Positions 10,285 to 23,614 of a DNA stretch of 43,033 nucleotides are shown here, in pieces. Positions within the stretch are counted from its first letter, which is position 1. Each line of letters begins with the position of its first letter. Source of the stretch: Oppiella nova (Eukaryota > Arthropoda > Arachnida > Sarcoptiformes > Oppiidae); contig CAJPVJ010000075.1 of NCBI GenBank assembly GCA_905397405.1, forward strand, positions 1-43,033. Direction: 5' to 3'. The translations under genes were made by a program, and so were the position numbers. The notes beneath the pieces are model-generated. The model was not told the DNA's origin and made no database searches. It saw nothing but the letters and a program-made list of their open reading frames with translations.

Positions 10285-13200
10285 TTATGAGGAGACAAAA
10301 GTGTACGATCGGGAGGGCGAGTGCAGGTTTTTAGTGGTGGGCGCCGGCGCTTCTGGACTCAGGAAATCCCAGATTAGGATAGTGTCGTCGTGTGAAGAGC
10401 TAACGATTTGGAACTCATCGAACTGTAGCCGAAATACTCTACCCGTGTGTTCGACAAGAGTTCGCAGACATAGCGTACCATTCGGTGATCGCGGGTCCAG
10501 AGCTGCCGCCAAATCCCATACTTTTATTTTACTGTTAATTCAGTCACGAATTAGTATATCAAACATTCAAATGACAATAAGTGTCACACAAACCCATCAT
10601 AAGCTCCGCTGACTATCCGCTTGTTATCGAATCGAATACAACGGACCAACTCTTCGTGTCCGTCCAGTACTCGCAAACACGTGCCGCACTCGATGTCCCA
10701 CAACCTGGTGGTTAGACACACATCAGTCACTCATGTCTAGCATTCATTGATATACACAATACTTGTCGATCACACTATTATCACAATTATACACTGCACT
10801 CATCAACAGTAATCATTCATTAAGAATATCGCGACTATTTTTACTGTATATTCCGAAAACTACAGGAAACTTATACATTTTGGTGTTTCTCATGTTCACA
10901 CCTTTATTAGTCATTGTTATTAGACAACAATTGGTATTTATTGTCAAAATTTGTAAATTTTAATTATAAATATATTTGTTTGAAGTTATTCTTAGTTGCC
11001 TAACCGGTGTCTACCGTCTAAAACTTGACTAATTTGAGGGAATTTTGCAAAGATTTGACTTTAAGTCTAATACGTGTTCTGTTTGATTATCACAAGAAAG
11101 TAATGATAAGTGAAAAAGATGGTTCTCGTACAAAACGGTGTAAAAAGGCATCATTTTTTAAATATTGCAAAAAAGTATAGGAATTGTAGGAAACCATTGA
11201 CTTGTGTTCAGATTTAGCTAATTATATGTTTTAATATTTTAATGATTGAGTTTTCGATGTTTAAAAATCTAATGAATTATTAAAACATATGAATCATTAC
11301 TTCTATCATAAATAGAAAACACGTTTTTCTCTGTTTTTATTACTTGTCAAAAGTCGTTCACTCAATACAATGAACTCCTCCTTACCTTAAGATTCAAGAG
11401 TAGTTGTCTATGAATTGATATTAGAATAGTAGTGCAGTATATTATACTCAGACTAAATCAATTCAAATAAAACCTCATTTACAAAAACTATTGAAATAAG
11501 AAATTTTTACTACTGTATAATGACTGCCATGTAGTGTACCGTATATTCAAAATGACAAACAAATTATTGAATTTTAAGTTTATGTAATAAATAGTGATAG
11601 ACTATAATAGTGGTAATGTTAGCATTTAGTTGTCATTTACTAATTACTTGGAATTTAGTCAATAAATGCAAACAGAGTAGTTTAGTAACCGGTAATTTAT
11701 AAGTATAGACTATACAGTACTGTATACTGTAGTCAAAACTTTTAAAGCATTTTAAAGCTTTTAAAAAACTAGAAATACATATTAAACATTTAAAGTACGG
11801 CACATGACATGCATTATAACGTATGGATTGTCACTTATTTAAAATCTAATTAAGCCTTTGGACACAATATACGGTATACAATAGACTTTAAGCAAACAAA
11901 TGACAAAAAGAGTGCAATTGATGGATACATCATATAATAAAGTATGTCAGACCTGATGGTGTTGTCAGAGCTGCCGCTGACCACAAGTCGGTCGCGATAT
12001 TGAAGACAAGCGATGCCTCGTTTGTGTCCATTAAGAGTCCGCACAAACTCACAGTTAGAAGTATTCCAGACTTTGATGGTTCGGTCACCAGAAGCAGAAA
12101 CGATGTACTTCTCGTCGAAGTCGACGACATTGACGGCCGCCCTGTGGCCCACGAGTACACGTCTTAAGTTAATATCAGTGGGAGATGTCATGTCCCAGAC
12201 AGCGATGGACCTGTCCTTAGAACAGGTAACCATCATTCCGTTGTTGAACCGCAAGTGAAGCACAGCTTCGCAGTGATGGATCAAAGTGTTGACCATCTGT
12301 CCGGACACCACTTCCCACACCCGTACCGTCGCATCACTCGAACCACTGATTATCACTCTCTCGTCGTATTGAAGACATAGTACGGAACCCGTGTGTCCGG
12401 TCAGTATCTAACGGATCAGACATTAGTTTCAATAATCATTCATAAAATGCAAACATTAAGCCATACTTTGGAGCACTGGAGTGAAGTGCGGTCCCATATC
12501 TTAATTGTATTATCTCTTAATCCACTAATGATTTTGTGGTCATCGTATTGGAGACAATAGACTCCTTTACTCGCTTCAGACCTACAGTTAATGCGTTGAA
12601 GATTGTGTCGACCGGACCTCCAGTTGTTTTCAGTGCTTTCGATGTCTTGAATTATTTTAGGGAATAGTCTTCTATAGAACATGTGATCCGGATGTTGTTC
12701 ACCAGCACTCGGCTTAAACAGGTATCGCACCCTTAAAGACATCAACCAATTAAACACATATGCAGTGAAACTCATTGACACGACTGTCACATACCATCCC
12801 CTTCTGTGTGATAATCCCCTCCAAAGAGAATCCGTTCGAACCCTACTTTCGATGAGTTTCTTCCACAGCATTCCCTCAGAGATAACGCGATACCACTCTT
12901 TGCACACCAGTTCCGCTGAACACAACGACTTGGCGTCCAAATAGGACAACACCGTCTCCGCCACGTGATCCAAGCCTTTCTCTGCAGTCACGGCAACACC
13001 ACATCCATTAGCAGACATACAGATAACAACATAACCGCCACTTACTCGGCAGTAATGAAATGAAGTCTCTTTGAAGCATTGGTTTGAGATATGAATTGAT
13101 TTGCGAGTGTTGGCAGTGAGACATCTTCGACAGCAAGTACTCGACGAAGTCTGTCTGATCCGATTCACACCACGAGTCGAATGAAGAAATACAGTCCTCT

Positions 13201-13544
13201 TTGCTCTTCTCATACACACCGTTCGCCTCATCCGTCAGCTGTTCCTCTCTATTCTTGAACAGCGATGTCATCGACAGTACCTTCGAGTCAATCAATGGTT
13301 CAATATTAGTCACAATTGCCGATCAAATTAGTAATAAAGCATTCATTGAATCGTGAGATAAATTGGTGGTCAGATTGGGATCAATTGCAAAGACAGTGAT
13401 AAGGGGTTAGTAATGATGACAATTGGGGCGAAGAGTGGATGAGTGGACACGACCTCAACTCAACTGCAAATGGGTTAACGACTTGTCATTTCTTACGGAA
13501 ACTATTGGCTCGACGTTGGACTCGATGGTAGAGATTGTGTCCAT
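10285..13544 (-). CDS. slmb: Slimb / beta-TrCP, F-box WD40 substrate receptor of SCF ubiquitin ligase
   Basis: Minus-strand exons: 13544-13497, 13280-13046, 12981-12795, 12731-12467, 12407-11953, 10704-10594, 10531-10285; 515 residues. The order is a short N-terminus, the dimerisation helix ([13 protein letters not shown]), the F-box (about residues 96-135, [19 protein letters not shown] then CKEWYRV), and seven WD40 repeats from about residue 205. Signature blocks are [55 protein letters not shown] and the final [18 protein letters not shown]. Known role: SCF-Slimb binds phosphodegrons (DSGxxS) in Ci/Gli, Armadillo/beta-catenin, IkB and others for ubiquitylation. The first exon (MDTISTIES...) is inferred from splice phase and a donor at 13496, so the N-terminus is less certain. 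Alternatively the Met at 13313 starts an unspliced form. The intron 10705-11952 is unusually long (1248 bp). Confidence 0.95.
10705..11952 (-). other. Long AT-rich intron in slmb
   Basis: 1248 bp between WD-repeat exons. No coding or RNA gene is recognised. It is very AT-rich with several TACAGTA/TACTGTA words around 11700-11735. Confidence 0.7.
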
Positions 13545-14700
13545 TATTTGCTTCAAACAAAGTGTTGACAAACTATGCGACAAAACAATGGATTGATTTG
13601 ATTGTAATCACTGTTAATCCGTGAGATTGAGTACTCATTCAGACTCACAACCAGTAATCGCAATGCAGTACTCAATAGTCATACATACAGTCAGTCATAC
13701 AATCAGTTCAGTGTCTGTCTGTGAACAGAGTCTCAGTCTGTGAGTCCTATTTGTGCCATATTTTCATTAGACGTCATACGAGGGGTCTCTTCCCTGCAGT
13801 GCTCTCATTGCTGTGAAATTGGTGAGCATTTAGATTGAAAATCCTATAAGAAGACCACAAATAACGTGTAGTTTATTCACATTAAATGTTTGGCATTTCA
13901 ATGCCGAGTTTCAATACAAATGTCAATAAACTATACATTATTTATGGTTTGTATTACACGATTTCAGTTCGAACTTCGCATTACCAGTTTGGTTGCCGTC
14001 AAAAGGGGGACAATACATGTGTCACGTCTGCAGTGAACAGCGCTGTCCTACTCTAAAAACTCCAGTTCCCGGACAACAAATGATCGTATCATACCTGTCC
14101 ACACCTGTCCAGTTCCACTGCCCTCCGCAATAACTGCTAATATGGATCACTTTCCACATCTTCCACAATAAGCATAATATTTAGATGTCTATTAATATTT
14201 CAATAATCTTATGTCTAATATGAATACATGGCATTCAAAATAGTTTTAACCGAATTTTCCAAATTGTGGAAAGGTCATTGTAGAATATCATATTACTGTT
14301 AAACAATATTATTACTACTATATACAGTACTATACAGTGTATAGTGAATGTATTTCTACCTCATAATATAATCTATCGAATACCATGAAATTGTTCTACT
14401 GTATGTCGGTAAAACTTAATATTTATCATAGCATGTTAAAAGTGTTATTGTAACAATAAGTACAGTTGCCGTATAAATGTATTTGAGTATTAGACCACTG
14501 AAATTTGACAATTATGTTGTCATATCAATTATGAGTAATATCAGTTTTGTTGCAATTTACAAGTTGAGTATGGTAGAATTATTCTACTTTTATACTGAAT
14601 ATTTGACAGTATGAGTGATAACGGTAAACTTGTTTTGTAAGTTTATTCTAATTTATATGATTCTGAATTTCATATCTCAAATATCATAGTGTTACAATAA
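13545..14700. other. Divergent intergenic region slmb / glucosidase I, with two exon-like blocks
   Basis: Mostly AT-rich, with no recognised gene. Two stretches of higher GC at 13771-13821 (preceded by ttttcattag, followed by gtgagc) and from 13968 (preceded by acgatttcag) to about 14133 look like spliced exons. The second is open in one frame to TAA 14131-14133 and encodes a Cys-containing peptide (YMCHVCSEQRC). I recognise no family, and the frame that is open in the second block is closed in the first. It could be a 5' UTR, a small gene or a gene fragment. Confidence 0.35.
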
Positions 14701-14702
14701 TA

Positions 14703-14895
14703 TGAGCCTTAAAGAACCAGAGAGACGCTAGCTATTTTTATTTAATTAATAATTTGACTCAGAATCCAATTATTCATAAAATATTCATAGGTTTACGGTA
14801 AGATAGTAACTATAACTTATCAGAATACAAGTAAAATATTACTAATTATTTATATATAAAAAATAGCTAGCGTCTCTCTGGTTCTTTAAGGCTCA
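14703..14895. mobile_element. MITE-like element, 37-bp perfect terminal inverted repeats, TA flanks
   Basis: The left end, tgagccttaaagaaccagag and on through agacgctagctattttt (14703-14739), is repeated exactly as its reverse complement at 14859-14895. Both ends abut TA (14701-14702 and 14896-14897), as expected for Tc1/mariner-type target duplication. The 119-bp interior is AT-rich and non-coding. The whole could fold as a long hairpin. It lies upstream of glucosidase I. Confidence 0.85.
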
Positions 14896-15083
14896 TATGA
14901 TATTACAGTAATACCTGTCAAATATTGTAAAACTAATGTAAATTTACACAAATAGTGAGGTAATAGTGTTTATGAATGGATCACTACATATGCCGTCACT
15001 TTTGATTGTATTGAATGTTAAAACTTATAATTTGTTAAAATATGAGTTATAATTGAATTAAATATTAGTTGAAAACAATTAAA

Positions 15084-17564
15084 ATGTCAAAAGTTTTGCG
15101 AAGAAAAGGCATTTCAAAGGACAGGGGTGTGAGTGCAAGAGATGAGACAATTGATGGCAAAGAAAGAACAAGTGGTTCCCAGTCATCACATCTGTGGTCT
15201 ACAAGACGTGTGAAAAGTTTGATCATTTGGTTGACATGTGTGTCGTTAATGGCATTTATGGCACATTCAGTATATAAATGGCATTTATATCGCAAGACAT
15301 TCACACCCTTTGACCCAAACATAGTCAACAGTTCAGTACTGAGTGCCACAAATTGGGGTACTTTTCGTAGCGGACATTACTTCGGTCTGAAGACCTGTTC
15401 CCCACAATCAATGGTCACCGGAATGATGTGGTTCTGGAACCGCATTGAAGGACATTCACTACCAGTGAGGCACTGGTGCGACCAAAATGATAGGTTAGGC
15501 CGCTATGGATGGACGCGACATGACTTCCACTCTTTCGGCATTCAGGAGATTGTCGACAAGAATGTGGTCTTTGAGACCAGTTTCGTGAAGTACGCGAACA
15601 ACAGCTGGAGATCACGAATAGAAGCCAAACCCAAATATGCAGAGCACTCGACCTCAATGTCGCCATCAGTTCCCATATCTTTGATCTTCTATGTGGCGAC
15701 ACAACGACCTCAGGATCGGCTCCAAGTGTTGCCATTCAATGCGGAACTTAAGCCCAACTCTAACTTCCAAATTGAAGGCCATTCACACGATTTGGGGGAC
15801 TTTCGCATGTCTTTCACTATCTCTAAAAACAGAGCAAATGTTTTGTTTAGAAATTATTTGAATACAGTGTCGGATCCACCGCTAGTTTACCTCAAAGAGA
15901 GTCTCCTTAAGAATTTGGTTCTCTTTGACATCAATGACATCCAAAGGAACCCAATATTTGTGGTGAACGGCGACTCATTTGACAAAAGAGACCAAATAAG
16001 TAGAGCTAACTTTGTTGCCCATCAGATAGTCTTCTCTTCTGCCATCGAATTGTACGTTGAGTTCCAAACTCTCAGCTCTCAGTCATCCTCTCAGTCATCC
16101 ACTCATTCAACTCATTCAGTGACCATCGAGTCCTACAAAAATGAATTACAGAAAAGGAGTCTTCAGTTCGACAAAGACTTTGAGCTTAAGTTTGGTTTAG
16201 AAGAGAAAAAGTTTAGTCAAAATGAGATCTCATTCGCGAAAGCAATTGTTAGTAACGTTTTGGGAAGTATTGGGTGTTTCAGTGGTTATTCATCCGTACA
16301 CTCAGATCCAAGTGAAGAACCAGTTCCTTATGGGCCGCTGCAGTTGCTGACAGGTGTGCCCTCCCGTTCCTTCTTCCCCAGAGGCTTCCTTTGGGACGAA
16401 GGCTTTCATCAGCTATTGATCAGTGAATGGGATCGGGAGTTATCCGAGACTATGATTGAAAGCTGGTTGAGTCTTATGAATAGCGAGGGTTGGATTCCTC
16501 GTGAAGTGATTTTGGGCGGTGAGGCCGAGGCTAGAGTTCCCAAAGAGTTTATTGTTCAGAAGACCACTAATGCCAACCCTCCGGCCCTCTTCCTGTCCAT
16601 AGAAAAACTGTTAAATAACGGAAACGTTGACATCAAATGGTTGCATAAAGTGTTTCCTCGACTTCAACTCTGGTATAATTGGTTTAATGTCTCACAAATG
16701 GGACAAATCTCTGGTACTTATCGTTGGAGAGGAAGGAATCCAAATACAAGAAAAGAATTAAATCCAAAAACATTGACATCAGGTTTAGATGATTATCCGC
16801 GAGCCACTCATCCAACCGATGATGAGATACATCTCGATCTGAGGTCATGGGTTGCGTTTGCCTCACGAGTGATGGCAAGAATTGCGGAATTGGTGGACAA
16901 GTCTCTGGTCGCACAGTATGAAGAAACGGCTCAATATTTAAGTGATAATGAATTAATGGATTCCATGCACTGGTCGGACAAACATAACATGTATTGCGAC
17001 AAAGGGTTGCACTCGACTCAAGTGACGCTCATTAAAGTGAGAAACAAATCGGACAACGGGTTCGAGAAGGAGAGGAAAGTAGTCATTCCTCCCGCTTATG
17101 ACTGCGTCCCAGAGTTGGGTTATGTCTCTCTCTTCCCATTTATGTTGACATTAATTGAAACAAAAAATCCAAAATTGGCTAAAATTTTAGATGACTTGGA
17201 GAATCCGAAACTGATTTGGAGTTCCCATGGAATCCGATCCCTGTCCCGAAAATCTGCTTACTATCAGCAGCACAACACGGAAGTGGATCCGCCGTACTGG
17301 AGGGGCGCCGTATGGATTAACATGAATTATCTAATCCTAAAGTCACTGCATTATTACTCGTCCACTCCCGGGCCCTATCAGAGTCGAGCCCTTTCCATAT
17401 ATCAACGTTTGAGACAAAACCTAATCTCAACTGTGTTTACAGAATATGCCAGAAGTGGTTATGTTTGGGAACAGTATAATGATATGACAGGCAAAGGGCA
17501 AGGATCTCACCCCTTCACTGGTTGGTCGGCTCTTATTGTCTTAATAATGGGTGAAAAATATTAA
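15084..17564 (+). CDS. MOGS: Mannosyl-oligosaccharide glucosidase (glucosidase I, GH63)
   Basis: A single open exon of 826 residues (human MOGS 837). Glucosidase I removes the terminal alpha-1,2-glucose from Glc3Man9GlcNAc2 on new N-glycoproteins in the ER lumen. The start is ATG 15084; the frame is open a little further upstream but without ATG. The topology is type II: a basic cytosolic tail (residues 1-~43), a transmembrane anchor at about 44-65 ([18 protein letters not shown]), then the luminal region. The GH63 N-domain shows the [13 protein letters not shown]-like block. The catalytic (alpha/alpha)6 barrel shows [66 protein letters not shown] and the C-terminal [20 protein letters not shown]. 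The acidic residues in WDEGFHQ and WEQYND are the expected catalytic pair. No intron is visible, in contrast to every multi-exon neighbour except Sld5. Confidence 0.96.
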   Translation: MSKVLRRKGISKDRGVSARDETIDGKERTSGSQSSHLWSTRRVKSLIIWLTCVSLMAFMAHSVYKWHLYRKTFTPFDPNIVNSSVLSATNWGTFRSGHYFGLKTCSPQSMVTGMMWFWNRIEGHSLPVRHWCDQNDRLGRYGWTRHDFHSFGIQEIVDKNVVFETSFVKYANNSWRSRIEAKPKYAEHSTSMSPSVPISLIFYVATQRPQDRLQVLPFNAELKPNSNFQIEGHSHDLGDFRMSFTISKNRANVLFRNYLNTVSDPPLVYLKESLLKNLVLFDINDIQRNPIFVVNGDSFDKRDQISRANFVAHQIVFSSAIELYVEFQTLSSQSSSQSSTHSTHSVTIESYKNELQKRSLQFDKDFELKFGLEEKKFSQNEISFAKAIVSNVLGSIGCFSGYSSVHSDPSEEPVPYGPLQLLTGVPSRSFFPRGFLWDEGFHQLLISEWDRELSETMIESWLSLMNSEGWIPREVILGGEAEARVPKEFIVQKTTNANPPALFLSIEKLLNNGNVDIKWLHKVFPRLQLWYNWFNVSQMGQISGTYRWRGRNPNTRKELNPKTLTSGLDDYPRATHPTDDEIHLDLRSWVAFASRVMARIAELVDKSLVAQYEETAQYLSDNELMDSMHWSDKHNMYCDKGLHSTQVTLIKVRNKSDNGFEKERKVVIPPAYDCVPELGYVSLFPFMLTLIETKNPKLAKILDDLENPKLIWSSHGIRSLSRKSAYYQQHNTEVDPPYWRGAVWINMNYLILKSLHYYSSTPGPYQSRALSIYQRLRQNLISTVFTEYARSGYVWEQYNDMTGKGQGSHPFTGWSALIVLIMGEKY

Positions 17565-17741
17565 TTATGAGATTATGTATTAAAATTTGTTAACAAATTA
17601 TTGAATTTAATAATAATAATTGCAATTAATTATCGAAAACAATATTTTCTCGTTATTAACATCTTTTCAAAGATAATAATTAAATATTTGGGAAATCATT
17701 TAAATAGACACACAATCAGACAATCAGGTCATCCCTTTGGG

Positions 17742-18775
17742 CTACTTATTGATCGAATCGACTGAATCTGTGATGAGTTTCGAGAGCGCCGGCGAGTTGT
17801 GCGGCGCTGTCGTGAATATAGTGCCCACAATCACATGAGTGGCCCATTTGGGGTGATATATGGCTTTACAACAGCCCAGGTCTTCAATCCTGAACCCCAA
17901 GTGAACGAATCGGTCGTCCGTTTCGAATAGAGTTTCGTTCGTGTGATCACTCTTTGGGTAATCAATCAATCAGTCATTCATTGAGTCATCCTTTGAGACA
18001 ATCATGCGATACATACCAGAAATGGTTGACCAGAATATGGATCAATAAAGTCGGCCCAATAACCACTACTTTGCAGTTCTTCGCAAACAGTCTTCGCGTT
18101 GGACACGAACTTCTCGAAGAAGTCTTCCCTCTCGAGTTCCACAGCCTCTGAGTATCCGCTCATATCGTTCACAGTTTTACGACTCAATGTGATGGCAGTC
18201 AAGCCTTCACTCAATGCCTGTCTTATACTTCTTGGGAAAAGAAGAGCAAACTTTTTGATCATTTGAGGCGAGAGTTGGTGTGCATTGCAGTCGACCACCT
18301 CTGAGAGGGCGCCCACAGAATCCATATCTTTGGGCCACAGCTTCTGGTATTTGAGGACTCGGAAGAACTTATGGCACCGACTCTTGTAACTGTTGGACAG
18401 AAACAAATCGATGTCTATATCTCTGATCTCAAGAAGTGATGGCTTAGAGTTAAAGGCATTGATATGTTGGGCGATCTGTTGGAGGAGCTGGTGATGGATG
18501 TGAGACGTGTTGTCCAAACCGACGCCTATATTGCCATTAAGTGGTGCTCTCGTGTCATGCGGTCCGAAGAGATTCATCTCAGGAGTGGTTCTGCGGAGGA
18601 ATGAGTCCGAAGTGAACACAGGGCTCGAGTGGGGACGTCGTTGTGGCGCTGATATGGCTCCAGAAGGCAACGACTGATCCGGGGGTTCAGAGCTGTAATA
18701 ATAACCACTTTTTGTCATAATATTTGACATTTGCTTCAAATTTCGGGAAACGAGGACTCGATTTAAGCGTAACAT
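17742..18775 (-). CDS. MMADHC: Cobalamin trafficking protein cblD (MMADHC)
   Basis: Two exons on the minus strand: 18775-18017 and 17951-17742; about 322 residues from the Met at 18775 (human 296). The family partitions reduced cobalamin, received from MMACHC, between cytosolic methionine synthase and mitochondrial methylmalonyl-CoA mutase. Conserved stretches: the N-terminal FGPHDTRAPLNGNIGVG (human FGPQDQRFQLPGNIGF), RKTVNDMSGYSEAVELERE, the SSGYWADFIDPYSGQPF block, ETLFETDDRFVHLGFRIEDL, GCCKAIYHPKWATHVIVG. The segment starting MLRLNRVLVSRNLKQM is basic and amphipathic, consistent with a mitochondrial targeting sequence; a longer in-frame start at 18838 also exists. An acceptor-like ttattattacag near 18690 could mark an unseen upstream intron. 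The gene is convergent with MOGS (177 bp between stops). Confidence 0.95.
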
Positions 18776-19625
18776 TGAATACAAGACACGGTTTGCCGTC
18801 AAATGGCTTTCAATTGAATCGCATTTCGATTGCAACACAAATCACAACAAAACACTATTTCCTCACAAATGCCAACAAATCCTTTGCACGCAATGCATGT
18901 CTCACAGACATAGGGCTCACGTATGGCCCCAAACATGCATTCATTATTGACATCACTGTTACAGCAATAATCGCACAAATGCTGTGAACCCACATATTTT
19001 GGACGCCCGGCGTATATTTGACATTTCAATTACATCTAATATCATAGACAACTCTACACCGAAATTAATTAATCAATTAATTAATCAATTAATTAATCAA
19101 TTCATTCATTCAATCGCCCCAACAGTTTATATTTACAGCATTATTGTTTACAATGTATACTGGTTTCACAAAAGGTCATTTCAATTGATTACGTTATACC
19201 TATTTTAATTGACAATTTAATTTATCATTGAAAGTTTTCATTGATCTTACCTTAAGAACCATGAAATGTTAATTAAAGTGGTAATTGGATTGAGTATTAG
19301 TATTAAAAGTGGACTCAATGGCAATGGCTGTATGAGTGATCAGTTGAGATGAGATAACTGTTGGCAAATGAGTGCTCAAATGGGCGCCAATGCGGGCGAA
19401 TGAGAGGGCGAGTCATATGACTGTATAGCACAGCATTTACGCACTCTTTAAGCGTTTGTTTATCGCCAGAGAGTGTGTTGTTTTCAAATCATTTACTCTT
19501 ACGGTTAGACTTAGACTATCGTTGACTGCATTTAGCCGTCAATTGGATGCAACTCTCACTCATTGATGTGTTGATTGTGTTGATTGTGTGGACCATAAGA
19601 GTGCAACTGATAGTGATTTGTCAAT
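18776..19625. other. Divergent intergenic region MMADHC / UBL5 with a short tandem repeat
   Basis: 850 bp, presumably both promoters. It contains a 12-bp periodic run of attaattaatca units (about 19063-19105). A Cys-rich open frame on the minus strand (18799-19029) overlaps the MMADHC leader but resembles no family. Confidence 0.5.
19063..19105. repeat. 12-bp tandem repeat (aattaattaatc)n
   Basis: Three to four consecutive near-perfect copies of a 12-bp AT-rich unit, followed by attcattcattc. Confidence 0.8.
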
Positions 19626-19936
19626 ATGATTGAAATCACGTGCAATGACCGCTTAGGCAAGAAAGTGCGAATTAAATGCAACAATGGTCAGTTGAACTTA
19701 CTCTGTATTATTGATATGATAGCTAATTATTTGGCATTTAATATGTTTTGATTGTTTGATTGGATTGACGTTTAGATGACACGATCGGTGACCTCAAGAA
19801 GTTAATCGCCGCACAGACGGGCACTCATTGGGAGAAAATCGTGCTCAAGAAGTGGTACACCATATATAAGGATCACATCACTCTCGAAGACTATGAGATT
19901 CACGACGGAATGAATCTCGAGTTATATTACCAGTAA
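19626..19936 (+). CDS. UBL5: Ubiquitin-like protein 5 (Hub1)
   Basis: Two exons, 19626-19686 and 19776-19936, give 73 residues, the exact family length. The sequence is nearly identical to human UBL5 ([64 protein letters not shown]). Hub1/UBL5 is a beta-grasp protein that is not conjugated: it lacks the di-Gly tail and ends in Tyr-Tyr-Gln. It binds spliceosomal Snu66 (SART1) non-covalently, affecting use of weak 5' splice sites, and in animals also acts in the mitochondrial unfolded protein response. An AATAAA lies 7 nt after the stop. It is convergent with PCCB (109 bp between stops). Confidence 0.98.
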
Positions 19937-20045
19937 TTCATTAATAAACTCTTCATTTATTCACATTTCTTAACAATTGTCTTGAATTTTATATTTTCAT
20001 TAATTTGATAACAAAATAACAACTCTTTGGCCAAACATACGGCCA

Positions 20046-22277
<2,232 letters not shown>

Positions 22278-22762
22278 CCTTTCAGTCGATATTGTCCTAA
22301 ATAATGGTTAACCAGATCTGAGAACTCAATAATCACCTCAACTTCAAGACCCGGGGTATCAACTGTAAGAAGTGTTGTCTTTCACTGCAATGACCTTGGT
22401 CATACAGTAACATGCTCATTTGGCAATAGTAACTAATAGTACTGTACCTCTAATTTGAGTGCTTAACACATGTGATTCATTGATTGAATAAATTGATTGA
22501 ATACTGTACTGTACCTTGCACAATTTAGAGACTTTTCAATTGAAATGATAGTCTAATTGTGATATTCTTATAAACTTCTATGAATTGACACTTCATTACA
22601 GTAGCGCACAAATAACGTCTATATATGAGTACAAATACGTGCAGACATTTGTTGACGAATTACATTGAAATGAACGGCAATTGAGAGACAAAGTGATGCA
22701 TTAGTTGTGATCATTTTGGGCGCAATTGAAACGTCATATTTCAAGCAGAAGTGGTGACTGAG
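22278..22762. other. Divergent promoter region PCCB / Sld5
   Basis: 485 bp between start codons, holding both 5' UTRs. There are several gtactgtac/atactgtac words around 22440-22515. No other gene is seen. Confidence 0.55.
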
Positions 22763-23440
22763 ATGTCTTCGGATGCGAACCAAACCAATGACACCAATGA
22801 TTACGATTACGAGACACCCAAAGAGGTATACCTGCGTTTGATTCAACTGATCAACAATCAGATGGAGAGTCCGGAAGTGTTGCCATACGAGGAGGCGGTG
22901 ATCGAGTGCATCGTCGAGCAGATCCAACACATGTCCTCCAATCTGAAGAGACTGGAGAGCAAATTGGATGAGTTCTGTGTGGAACAGCACACCACAGAGT
23001 TGCAGCGATTCAGTTATGCCACTCACGAGTACTTCCGCACTCGTCTCCACAAGATTGAACTCAACGCCAACTCTCTGATCAAGTGTTTGCAGACAAACAG
23101 ACAGTCGATGGAGAAGTTGTTGTCCAAGAATGAGATCAAATACTTGGATAACTATGTGTCGGCACTGGACTCGTATCTCAATGAATCAGTTTTGGGTCGT
23201 TTGCCGTTCAATCGGACATCGATTATGGGCTTCAAGTGGATGGATGTGCCCAACAGTGATGATCAGCTCTTCAGCAACACCTATGTGTTCGTGAAAGCAC
23301 TGAAAAGCACTCAAGTATTGGTCGACGACTCCAGTGGTCAGCAAACCGTGTCCTTAGACAAGGATTCGCAACACTTCCTGCCCTACAGTGCTGTCCGACG
23401 GCATCTAATGAGCGGTTCCAGAGATATTGATCTTATTTAA
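22763..23440 (+). CDS. GINS4: DNA replication complex GINS subunit Sld5 (GINS4)
   Basis: A single exon, 225 residues (human 223). Sld5 is one of four GINS subunits; GINS with Cdc45 and MCM2-7 forms the CMG replicative helicase. The start is ATG 22763; upstream in-frame codons lack ATG. The N-terminal helical A-domain shows TPKEVYLRLIQLINNQ, LPYEEAVIECIVEQIQHM and RTRLHKIELNAN. The C-terminal B-domain shows YVFVKALKSTQVLVDD, the DKDSQHFLPYSAVRRHLMSG block and the final Asp-Leu-Ile. It lies head-to-head with PCCB and tail-to-tail with CAPZA. Confidence 0.95.
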   Translation: MSSDANQTNDTNDYDYETPKEVYLRLIQLINNQMESPEVLPYEEAVIECIVEQIQHMSSNLKRLESKLDEFCVEQHTTELQRFSYATHEYFRTRLHKIELNANSLIKCLQTNRQSMEKLLSKNEIKYLDNYVSALDSYLNESVLGRLPFNRTSIMGFKWMDVPNSDDQLFSNTYVFVKALKSTQVLVDDSSGQQTVSLDKDSQHFLPYSAVRRHLMSGSRDIDLI

Positions 23441-23514
23441 TGTAAAAGAAGTCATAATTTAATTGATAATCGCTTTAGTTTTACATATATTTGTCAAATA
23501 TATTGTTTACAAAT

Positions 23515-23520
23515 AATAAA
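23515..23520 (+). terminator. Poly(A) signal AATAAA for GINS4
   Basis: Canonical hexamer about 75 nt after the stop, within the 174-bp gap to the opposing CAPZA stop codon. Confidence 0.6.
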
Positions 23521-23614
23521 ATGTTTTAATTATTAACTTTGCGTTTGTAATGAGTGTTAAAATAGTTATCGGATTTGAATTTAGATATAAGTCAAGACAA
23601 ATGCAATGTTAGGG

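Noticed and set aside
15069-15083. Extending MOGS upstream to a TTG codon
   Set aside because: Eukaryotic initiation at ATG 15084 is in good position. The extra five residues add nothing recognisable.
18799-19029. Minus-strand Cys-rich ORF (CDYCC, CETCIACKG, CCDLCC) that looks like a zinc-binding protein
   Set aside because: It is out of frame with MMADHC, in its leader region. Cys spacing fits no known zinc or knottin family, and TGT/TGC runs arise from the local sequence. No splice sites make it a gene.
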